In this document: piece after piece, positions 1-8,655 of the stretch
How positions within the stretch are numbered: the first letter of the stretch is position 1
Layout of the letters: each line of letters starts with the position of its first letter
Assembly: GCA_964371655.1 (NCBI GenBank)
Contig: CAYJOD010000138.1
Span: 1-12,243 of the forward strand
Length of the DNA: 12,243 bases
Direction: 5' to 3'
From: CAZGSN01 sp964371655
Lineage (GTDB): Bacteria > Desulfobacterota > Binatia > HRBIN30
Notes under the pieces: model-generated
What the model was told of the DNA's origin: nothing
What the model saw: only the letters and a program-made list of their open reading frames with translations
The model's database searches: none
Made by a program: the position numbers and the translations under genes

Positions 1-46
1 GCGCCGGCATCTTGCCGGCGCTAATCACGCCGCCTGGAAGGCGGCG
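1..46. repeat. Paired GC hairpins, probable dispersed intergenic repeat
   Basis: Two perfect hairpins lie side by side. The first (1-21) has 9-bp arms GCGCCGGCA/TGCCGGCGC around a 3-nt loop. The second (28-46) has 8-bp arms CGCCGCCT/AGGCGGCG around a 3-nt loop. They are separated by a short AT-richer spacer and the element is probably cut by the window edge. Neither hairpin is followed by a T-run, so a classical intrinsic terminator is not supported. Tandem hairpins of this kind resemble REP-like intergenic repeats of large GC-rich genomes. That this is a multicopy family is inference, since only one copy is visible. Confidence 0.55.
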
Positions 47-179
47 CTCCCAGGGATACAGAACGTTTGCGAGTCTCGGTCCGCTGGCGACGTGGGTTCA
101 GGGGCTCCGTCGGCGACTTTGCCGTGGCCCTGCCCTTCGGCCGCTCATGAGGCATCGCGATAGGGCGCGTGCTGCGTCC
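46..179. other. Non-coding stretch between GrpB-like fragment and edge repeat
   Basis: Frames cross this stretch on both strands, but their translations are Arg/Pro/Ser-rich low-complexity sequence typical of unselected GC-rich DNA, with no recognisable domain. I see no promoter, RNA gene or mobile-element terminus here. Confidence 0.4.
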
Positions 180-263
180 GGCGGCGGCCATCCTGTCGCG
201 CTCGACCGAGAAGACTCGCGGCCATCCTTGATCATAGGGGGCAATTTGCAGGAGCGTGCCCAT
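180..263 (-). pseudogene. 5' fragment of a GrpB/UPF0157-like gene
   Basis: An ATG at 263 lies 4 nt after the stop codon of the sigma-54 activator and opens a frame whose first 28 residues include IAPYDQGWPRVFSVERDRM. This resembles the conserved N-terminus of GrpB/UPF0157 proteins (a hydrophobic strand, then PYDxxWPxxFxxE), a nucleotidyltransferase-fold family of about 170-190 residues. After roughly residue 28 the frame becomes Arg/Pro-rich, the family's following GSTAVPG-type motif is absent, and the frame runs into the hairpin repeat and ends at 21. I read this as a truncated remnant with its 3' part lost or replaced. A short chance match is possible because the recognisable stretch is small. 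Confidence 0.4.
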
Positions 264-267
264 TCGC

Positions 268-1272
268 TCACGGCGCGCTCAACTTGTCGCGCAGGCTGTA
301 GGTGCGGATCTTGCGCTGCAGCATCGAGCGGCTGATGCCGAGGATCTTGGCGGCGGCGGCGGCATTGCCGTGCTGGTGCGCCAGTACTTCTTGGATGTAC
401 TGCGCTTCGAAAGCCCTGCGGGCGTGGCGCAGGGTGGTGGCTGGGCTCGTGGGGCTGGGGTGTGGACGGGTTTCGCGTAGCTTCGCCGACAAGAGGTCGA
501 GCTCGATCACCTCTCCGGGCTGTGCCAGGGCAACGGCGCGCTCGATTTCGTTGTGTAGCTCGCGCACGTTCCCCGGCCAGCGATAGCGCTGCAGGCAGGC
601 GAGCGCGGCCGTGCTGAAGCCGGCCGTGTGCTTGTGCAGGCGTTTGCCGATCTCGGTGAGCAGCTGTCGCGCCAGCGGCGCGATATCCTCGGCACGCTGC
701 GCCAGCGGCGGCAGGTGAATCGGCAGGGTGTTGATGCGGTAGTAGAGATCGGAGCGAAAGCGGCCGCCGCGCATCGCGGCTTCGAGGTCGCGGTTGCTGG
801 CGGCGATGACCCGGACGTCGACGCACCGTGGCGCGGTGGCGCCGAGCGCGACCACCTCGCCGCTGTCGAGCGTGCGCAGCAGCTTGATCTGCAACGCCGG
901 CGGCGCTTCGCCGATTTCGTCGAGGAAGATCGTGCCGCCGTCAGCGACGGCGAACAGTCCCGGCCGCTCCGCCAAGGCCCCGGTGAAGGCTCCCTGGCGA
1001 TGGCCGAAGAGCTCGGCTTCCAGCAGGGTCTCGCTGAGCGCACCGCAGTTGACGGCGATGAACGGATGCTCGCGGCGCGCACCGCCGGCGTGGATGGCGC
1101 CGGCAACGCGCTCTTTGCCGCTCCCCGATGGGCCGCACAGCAACACCGGAACCGGATGCGCCATGGCGACGCGCACCAGTCGTGCGACCTCTCGCATCAG
1201 CGGCGTGCGGCTGACGAATAGGCTCTCCGCCAGATCGTCATCGGCCTCGGCTGCGGTGTCGCGATCCATCAT
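268..1272 (-). CDS. Sigma-54-dependent transcriptional activator without a sensor domain
   Basis: An enhancer-binding protein that uses ATP hydrolysis to remodel sigma-54 RNA polymerase. Numbering from the upstream TTG (1299), the AAA+ domain spans about residues 28-260: Walker A GPSGSGKE at 56-63, the sigma-54 contact loop GAFTGA at 103-108, Walker B GGTIFLDEIGE at 121-131, an Arg-finger region FRSDLYYRI at 181-189 and WPGNVREL at 241-248. A Fis-type helix-turn-helix follows at about 300-335. Fewer than 30 residues precede the AAA+ core, so there is no receiver, GAF or PAS domain. This is a PspF-like layout, in which control usually comes from a partner protein. I chose the ATG at 1272 (334 aa); ATG 1269 or TTG 1299 are possible, and none has a good ribosome-binding site. 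The gene follows the lipoprotein hydrolase gene by 33 nt (6 nt from the TTG), so co-transcription is likely. Target genes are unknown. Confidence 0.9.
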   Translation of the reverse strand: MMDRDTAAEADDDLAESLFVSRTPLMREVARLVRVAMAHPVPVLLCGPSGSGKERVAGAIHAGGARREHPFIAVNCGALSETLLEAELFGHRQGAFTGALAERPGLFAVADGGTIFLDEIGEAPPALQIKLLRTLDSGEVVALGATAPRCVDVRVIAASNRDLEAAMRGGRFRSDLYYRINTLPIHLPPLAQRAEDIAPLARQLLTEIGKRLHKHTAGFSTAALACLQRYRWPGNVRELHNEIERAVALAQPGEVIELDLLSAKLRETRPHPSPTSPATTLRHARRAFEAQYIQEVLAHQHGNAAAAAKILGISRSMLQRKIRTYSLRDKLSAP

Positions 1273-1305
1273 CGTGAATCGCGATACAGCACTTGACAAT
1301 AAAGA

Positions 1306-3933
1306 TCAATAAGCCTCTTCGCCAAGCTCTCGACTTGGGGGCGCGGTTGTCTCGTAGGCACGGCTGAAGCTCTCCGCGTACGGGTTGATGATCGTCGGCG
1401 CCGGGTCGTCGCTGAGCGCGCTCTGGAAGAAGACGGTGCGTTGGTGCAGCGATTCGGCCGCGCTCTGCGCGCAGTAGTGGCCTTCGTGGGCGCTGCCTGG
1501 CGATAGCACGGTGCACCCCGGGCTTGGCGGGATGCCGGCGACGCCGACGGGAACGTATTGGAAGAACGCCGCGGTCGTGTGCGCGTCGATGTTGGCGCGA
1601 AGGGGTCCGTCGGCCGCATCGAGATAGGGCACCAGCCTTTGCACCGGACGCAAATGCGGGATCGGAAACAGCGCCCATGCGAGCGAGTTGGTGGCGTTGT
1701 TGGGCACCAGCGAGTCGTCGATGCCTTCGACCAGCAAGATGCTGGGACGCGAGGTGGTGCCGCGCACCGGGAAGGGATCGCGGTAGATGAAGCGCGCGTA
1801 GTTGTGCGCGTCCTGGTTGTCGGCCAGGGTCTGAAAGAGGGCTACGGCGACCCACGTGTCGCCGGGAGTGAGGTCGGCGTAGAACACGCCGAGCTGGGTG
1901 ATGAAGAGATCGGGCTGTTGGTGGACCAACACCTCCGCCATGCGCGCACCGCCGGCAACCAGCGCCGCGGCGCGGAGCTCCGGAGCGAAGGGAAGGAGTC
2001 CCGGGGCGTGATTCGCGCCCTGGCTGATGCCGACGTAGGAGAGCGGCGCGCTGACGTCGAGGTCGGGGATGCCGTCGGGTGCACCGATGGGAAGAACGTC
2101 GAGCCCGCCGAGCCCCTCGATCATGCGCAGGAAGGCAATCTGCTCGGCGTTGGTTTGAAGCCAGGCATCAGGGAGGCGGTGATTCTGGATGAGCGAGAAG
2201 AAGATTGCGGTAATCTGCGCGGCAATCGCATCGTCACCGCTGAGACCGTTACTGAGCTCACGATTGAGGATGTCGGTGAAGCCGATCACCGCAAAGCCGG
2301 CGGCAGCGAGATAGCGGCGCGCGCTTCCCGGCACTTCGGCTTGCGCACTGCCCGGGTTGCCGTGCTGGTACATGATGATCGGTACCGGCCCGGCGAGCGC
2401 GGCCTGCGGTAGCGCCAGGATGAACGGCACCGTGTTGGTCTTCGTCTGCACCGGCACGCCGTTGGCGTCGCGCACGAAGTATCCGCCCTGACGCCAGTCC
2501 GGCGCCTGCCACGTGCCTTCGACGATGGCGGCGATAGGACTGCCGGGCACGGTGTCGGCGTGCGCCGAGGTGACGACGAACGGCGGTGGCGGCGCGGCGA
2601 GAACTTGTTCCTTCACCGAACGCAGCGTGTTGGGGATATCATCGGTGGTGCGGATCGATACGCGTAAGGCCAGGGCGATGTCGTCGCGCGGAATCGGCGG
2701 GGTCGCAGCCTCGGCCACGGCGATGACCGGGTTCGCCAGCGCCCGCACCGTCGAAACGGCGGCCGCTTCGCCCGCAACGGCAGTGCCCTTTACGGCCTCG
2801 AAAAATGCCGACGCTGCGAACGGCCGCGACGGGTCGGCGACGACGCGGTTACTGACGACCAGGCCGTAACGTTCATGCTGCTCGAGCGGAATCGACGGGA
2901 ACAGCAGCAAGGTGTGCGACACGACTCCGATCAGGCTCGTGTCGGTGCGCGGGCGAATCTCGAACGGAATGCGGCGGCCGAAATCGGGGCTGCCGGGGGT
3001 GACGTTGAACAGGACGATGCTCGCCATCGGATCGAGCGATTCCTGCGCGGTGCGCGGTAACGAATTCACCTCGGGTGCGGCGGAGAGCTCGATCACGAGA
3101 TGCCCGATGGGACTGAATCCATCCAACTTGTTGGTGTCGCGCAGCAAGGTGCGGAAGATCGCCTGCACGTTGTTCGGCCCCGTCGGCACGGCGATGGACA
3201 GACGCGAACCGCTCACGGTGTTGGCGTCCGGGGTCAGCCAGAAATCGTCGGGGAATGGTACCGTGAGGCGCCTATCGGTACGATCGTAAAGGACCGTGGC
3301 AGCGCCAGCGGCGGGCGCTGTCGAGAAGTCGAGCGCGTCGCTCCCAGCTTGCGTCGGCCACGACAACGAGCAGCTGACGCCGCCGGGCAGCTCGCCGACC
3401 GGGTTCACCACCAGCACCGACGCAGAGATGCGGCTCAGCGCGATCGCGTGCGCCGCGCCGTCACATTGCAGCGCAAAGCCGGAGAGAGAGCCGTCGGTGA
3501 CGGCGTCGGCGAAATCGAGGCGCAGCCACGCCGTACGCGGGATCTCCGTCGCGCCCTGCGCGGGCACACTCGACACCAGCTGCGGCAGAGGCACACCGGT
3601 CGGCGTAACGGTGGGTGCTTCGCCGCGCGTCGCCGTCGCGGTGGGCGATGTCGTTTCGGTTGGCGCGACGGTTTGTGTCGCAGTCTCGGTGGAAGTGGCG
3701 GTTCCCGTGCGCGTGATTGTCGGTGGCGCGGTCGAGGTTGCCGTTGGCGGGGCGGTGAAACTCGGGTGCAGAGTTGCGGACGGCGTCGCCGACGCGGTCT
3801 GGGTTGCGCTTGCCGTGAGGGTTCGCGTCGCAGTCGGGGACGGTGTGCCGGCGGCGCCGTCGCCGCAGCCGGCGATCCCGATGGGCAGGATCAGCAGGCA
3901 GATGGAGATCGTGAGATTTGTCGCTCTGTTCAT
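1306..3933 (-). CDS. Lipoprotein with Pro/Thr linker, Ig-like domain and lipase-like alpha/beta-hydrolase domain
   Basis: Predicted 875-residue surface or periplasmic hydrolase, probably a lipase/esterase of the type with a 'bacterial virulence factor lipase' N-terminal domain. The start at 3933 is chosen because GGAGAAGG lies just upstream and a lipoprotein signal peptide follows at once: MNR, a hydrophobic core, then lipobox IAGC with Cys23. A GTG at 3996 would put 21 hydrophilic residues before the signal. Residues 30-113 are a Thr/Pro/Ser/Ala linker. About 117-205 look like a Big_5-type Ig domain (VSSVPAQGATEIPRTAWLRL). About 210-380 resemble the lipase N-terminal domain. The catalytic domain follows, with an oxyanion-type QHGNPGS near 523-529, nucleophile elbow GISQG (Ser637), a candidate acid in GIDDS (Asp739/740) and candidate His819 in EGHY. 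The substrate is unknown. The gene is followed closely by the sigma-54 activator. Confidence 0.85.
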   Translation of the reverse strand: MNRATNLTISICLLILPIGIAGCGDGAAGTPSPTATRTLTASATQTASATPSATLHPSFTAPPTATSTAPPTITRTGTATSTETATQTVAPTETTSPTATATRGEAPTVTPTGVPLPQLVSSVPAQGATEIPRTAWLRLDFADAVTDGSLSGFALQCDGAAHAIALSRISASVLVVNPVGELPGGVSCSLSWPTQAGSDALDFSTAPAAGAATVLYDRTDRRLTVPFPDDFWLTPDANTVSGSRLSIAVPTGPNNVQAIFRTLLRDTNKLDGFSPIGHLVIELSAAPEVNSLPRTAQESLDPMASIVLFNVTPGSPDFGRRIPFEIRPRTDTSLIGVVSHTLLLFPSIPLEQHERYGLVVSNRVVADPSRPFAASAFFEAVKGTAVAGEAAAVSTVRALANPVIAVAEAATPPIPRDDIALALRVSIRTTDDIPNTLRSVKEQVLAAPPPPFVVTSAHADTVPGSPIAAIVEGTWQAPDWRQGGYFVRDANGVPVQTKTNTVPFILALPQAALAGPVPIIMYQHGNPGSAQAEVPGSARRYLAAAGFAVIGFTDILNRELSNGLSGDDAIAAQITAIFFSLIQNHRLPDAWLQTNAEQIAFLRMIEGLGGLDVLPIGAPDGIPDLDVSAPLSYVGISQGANHAPGLLPFAPELRAAALVAGGARMAEVLVHQQPDLFITQLGVFYADLTPGDTWVAVALFQTLADNQDAHNYARFIYRDPFPVRGTTSRPSILLVEGIDDSLVPNNATNSLAWALFPIPHLRPVQRLVPYLDAADGPLRANIDAHTTAAFFQYVPVGVAGIPPSPGCTVLSPGSAHEGHYCAQSAAESLHQRTVFFQSALSDDPAPTIINPYAESFSRAYETTAPPSRELGEEAY
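3595..3846 (-). repeat. Pro/Thr-rich linker-coding region of the lipoprotein
   Basis: About 84 codons encode almost only Thr, Ala, Pro and Ser, with recurring units such as PTATRT, TATST and TETATQT. This is typical of a flexible, possibly glycosylated tether that holds an enzyme domain away from the membrane anchor. The same style of linker begins in the truncated protein at the right edge of the window (from about residue 87 of that protein). Confidence 0.75.
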
Positions 3934-3966
3934 GCCTTCTCCGGCGGTCAGTCGTTGAGAGGCTGA

Positions 3967-3996
3967 TTTATGGCACAGGGTCGCGCGGCTTGTCAC
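3967..3996 (-). promoter_or_regulatory. Possible sigma-70-like promoter for the lipoprotein gene
   Basis: Read on the minus strand, GTGACA (3996-3991, five of six matches to TTGACA) is followed after 18 nt by CATAAA (3972-3967, four of six matches to TATAAT). Transcription would begin about 25 nt before the ATG at 3933, which agrees with that start over the upstream GTG. This is a consensus match only, and lineage-specific promoter rules are unknown. Confidence 0.3.
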
Positions 3997-4006
3997 ATCG
4001 AATCGT

Positions 4007-4080
4007 GGCGCAGGCTAAAGCGCTGCATTCCGGAAGAGCCCGCGGACGCGGGCGGTAGGGGCAGGACTTTAGCCTGCGCC
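4007..4080. repeat. 14-bp perfect inverted repeat with nested hairpin
   Basis: GGCGCAGGCTAAAG (4007-4020) is perfectly complementary to CTTTAGCCTGCGCC (4067-4080) across a 46-nt spacer. The spacer contains a second perfect stem, GCCCGC/GCGGGC (4038-4053). The element lies between the end of the carboxylase operon and the lipoprotein promoter. It could act as a folded RNA or terminator element, or be a copy of a dispersed palindromic repeat. No terminal T-run is present. Confidence 0.6.
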
Positions 4081-4090
4081 GGTGCTTGGC

Positions 4091-4127
4091 GAGCTGAAGC
4101 CTGGGGCCTGAAGTCCGGCTTCAGCTC
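4091..4127 (-). terminator. Hairpin overlapping the carboxylase operon stop codon
   Basis: GAGCTGAAGCC (4091-4101) and GGCTTCAGCTC (4117-4127) form a perfect 11-bp stem with a 15-nt loop. The arm nearer the gene overlaps the TGA of the biotin carrier gene (4126-4128). A stem at the very end of a leftward operon could stop transcription or protect the 3' end of the message, but no U-tract follows, so intrinsic termination is only a guess. Confidence 0.45.
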
Positions 4128-4623
4128 ACCTGTCGAACTGCATCACGACCAGCACCTGGCCGCCGTCCACGGTGTCGCCGGCGCTGATCCGGACTTCGGC
4201 AACGGTGCCCGCTGACTCCGCGTTGAGCCGCGTTTCCATCTTCATCGCTTCCAGAATCACCAGGCCATCTCCTGCCTCGACGCGATCGCCGGTGTTGACC
4301 AGAACCTGGAGAATCTTCCCCGGCATCGGCGCCACCACCTCCGGCGCGGCGAAATTGTCGACGTTGTGGGCCGTGTGCGACGAAGATTCGGGAACGAAGG
4401 TGTACACCCCGCCGTCGATGCCGATGAGACGCTCGCGTCCGTTGCGGGCGATGGCGACGCGATAGGAACGTCCGCCGACGCTGAGCCGGACGGCGCCGTC
4501 TTCGATCTCTGCGACCTCGACGTCGTGGACGACGCCGTCGGCGGTCGTCACCTGATACAGGCCGTGATCGTGGCGCACGGTGGCGCTGTGCACCTGCTGC
4601 TTATGTCGGAGCGTGATGTGCAT
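4126..4623 (-). CDS. Biotin carboxyl carrier subunit of acyl-CoA carboxylase
   Basis: A 165-residue protein carrying the biotin that shuttles CO2 between the biotin carboxylase and carboxyltransferase subunits. The C-terminal half is a biotinyl domain: APMPGKI at about 98-104 and the biotinylation motif EAMKM at 125-129, with Lys128 the modified residue. The N-terminal ~80 residues are beta-rich and resemble the linker region between carboxylase and biotinyl domains of fused alpha subunits. The ATG at 4623 lies 5 nt after the biotin carboxylase stop; a GTG at 4671 would overlap it. In most methylcrotonyl- and propionyl-CoA carboxylases this part is fused to the biotin carboxylase. Here the two lie in different frames, so the gene is either naturally split or separated by a frameshift. 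Confidence 0.9.
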   Translation of the reverse strand: MHITLRHKQQVHSATVRHDHGLYQVTTADGVVHDVEVAEIEDGAVRLSVGGRSYRVAIARNGRERLIGIDGGVYTFVPESSSHTAHNVDNFAAPEVVAPMPGKILQVLVNTGDRVEAGDGLVILEAMKMETRLNAESAGTVAEVRISAGDTVDGGQVLVVMQFDR

Positions 4624-4628
4624 CCGCT

Positions 4629-6119
<1,491 letters not shown>

Positions 6120-6140
6120 GGGAGGGGCGGGGGTAGCGGA

Positions 6141-6169
6141 CCGATCGGTCCGATCGGTCCGATCGGTTT
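6141..6169. repeat. 9-bp tandem GATCGGTCC repeat between carboxylase genes
   Basis: CCGATCGGT occurs three times head to tail (6141-6167). Each copy contains the self-complementary core ACCGATCGGT or CGATCG, and 6138-6151 forms a perfect 14-bp palindrome. The array fills most of the 60-nt gap between the beta subunit stop (6180) and the biotin carboxylase start (6119). A degenerate array with the same 9-bp period and GATC core occurs at 11233-11268, so this looks like a repeat family rather than a gene-specific signal. Confidence 0.75.
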
Positions 6170-6179
6170 CATAGCTCGC

Positions 6180-7787
<1,608 letters not shown>

Positions 7788-7837
7788 CGGGCTGGGTGAT
7801 ACCAAGGCGAGCGTCGAAGGACCAGATGCGAGCTCGG

Positions 7838-7914
7838 ATCTCGTGAAGCGTATCTCGTGAAGCGTATCTCGTATCTCGTATCTCGAATCTCGTGTCTGGT
7901 ATCTGGTATCTGGT
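7838..7914. repeat. 77-bp array of 7-bp repeats (ATCTCGT / ATCTGGT)
   Basis: The array is exactly eleven heptamers with no slippage. Two copies of the 14-mer ATCTCGTGAAGCGT (7838-7865) are followed by three ATCTCGT copies and one ATCTCGA (7866-7893), then GTCTGGT and two ATCTGGT (7894-7914). It lies in the 135-bp divergent gap between mccB and the LOG-family gene and ends 8 nt before the LOG start. Promoters and the LOG ribosome-binding site must therefore be within or beside it. The gradual change from TCG to TGG along the array suggests local duplication with drift. Confidence 0.85.
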
Positions 7915-7922
7915 TGGATCGT

Positions 7923-8522
7923 ATGGCTGACGAATTGAACTTGCGACGTGTCTGCGTGTTCTGCGGCTCCAATTCGGGCGTGCGCCCTGAGTATGCCGCG
8001 GCCGCGCGCGAATTGGCGACGGTGCTCGCCGAGCGCCGGATCGGCGTGGTGTACGGCGGTGGCAGTGTGGGGTTGATGGGGGTGCTTGCCGATCGTGTGC
8101 TCGAGGTCGGTGGCCATATCATCGGCGTAATCCCGCAAGCGTTGATGGATCTCGACGTTGGCCATCGCGGCCTGCCGGATCTGCGCATCGTGAGCTCAAT
8201 GCATGAGCGCAAAGCGTTGATGGTCGACCTTGCCGATGCGTTCATCGCGTTGCCCGGCGGTCTCGGCACGCTCGACGAGTCGTTCGAGGTTCTCACCTGG
8301 GCGCAGCTCGGTTTGCACACCAAACCGTTCGGCCTTCTCAACGTCGCCGGCTATTTCGACGGGCTGCTCGCGTTTCTCGATCACGCCGTCGGCGAACGCT
8401 TCTTGCGCCCGCAGCATCGCACCTTATTGCAGGTCGAGGCGAACGCGGCGGCACTGCTGCAGAGGTTGATGACCTCCGCACCTCCCGGGCTCGATAAGTG
8501 GATCGATCGCTCCGTGGTTTGA
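7923..8522 (+). CDS. LOG-family (TIGR00730-type) nucleotide phosphoribohydrolase
   Basis: A 199-residue Rossmann-fold cytosolic enzyme of the 'lysine decarboxylase-like' LOG family. Characterised members hydrolyse cytokinin riboside or nucleoside 5'-monophosphates, releasing a free base and ribose 5-phosphate. Diagnostic motifs: VCVFCGS at 10-16, GGGSVGLMG at 45-53, MHERK at 93-97 (Arg and Lys of the active site) and PGGLGTLDE at 111-119 with the catalytic Glu. Length is normal. The ATG at 7923 is chosen because the family begins a few residues before the CVFCGS strand. An upstream in-frame ATG at 7857 would translate the heptamer array. No good Shine-Dalgarno is visible. It is divergent from mccB and convergent with the dynamin-like gene. 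In bacteria outside plant associations the natural substrate is usually unknown, so the cytokinin role should not be assumed. Confidence 0.93.
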   Translation: MADELNLRRVCVFCGSNSGVRPEYAAAARELATVLAERRIGVVYGGGSVGLMGVLADRVLEVGGHIIGVIPQALMDLDVGHRGLPDLRIVSSMHERKALMVDLADAFIALPGGLGTLDESFEVLTWAQLGLHTKPFGLLNVAGYFDGLLAFLDHAVGERFLRPQHRTLLQVEANAAALLQRLMTSAPPGLDKWIDRSVV

Positions 8523-8553
8523 TTGGATGCGGCGGGTCCGAGTAACCGGGAAT

Positions 8554-8650
8554 CCCTTGCCCGTGCCTTTGCCGTTGCCCATGCCCCGTAAGGCTGAGAC
8601 GGAAGAGGCTGTGAATTTGGGCACGGGCACGGGCAGGGGCAAGGGCAAGG
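8554..8650. terminator. Long imperfect hairpin of inverted 6-bp-period arrays between convergent genes
   Basis: The left arm (8554-8587) is a run of TTGCCC/GTGCCC-like hexamers. The right arm (8619-8650) is the opposite-strand equivalent, GGGCAC/GGGCAA. Aligned as a stem, about 26 of 32 positions are Watson-Crick complementary, with a loop of about 31 nt. It fills the gap between the LOG gene stop (8522) and the dynamin-like gene stop (8656), where a bidirectional transcription stop would be useful. It may equally be a pair of simple-repeat arrays. No T-run is present. Confidence 0.5.
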
Positions 8651-8655
8651 AAACT

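Noticed and set aside
98..826. A 242-codon minus-strand frame overlapping the sigma-54 activator
   Set aside because: It is in another frame of the same strand, very Arg/Pro/Ala-rich, and overlaps the clear Fis and AAA+ coding region.
7838..7914. Heptamer array as a CRISPR
   Set aside because: Units are 7 bp with no unique spacers, and no cas genes are present.
7788..8165. N-terminal extension of the MccB frame
   Set aside because: It would add 126 residues not found in the family, translate the heptamer array (TRYQTRDSRYEIRD) and overlap the LOG gene on the other strand. The ATG at 7787 gives the normal N-terminus and length.
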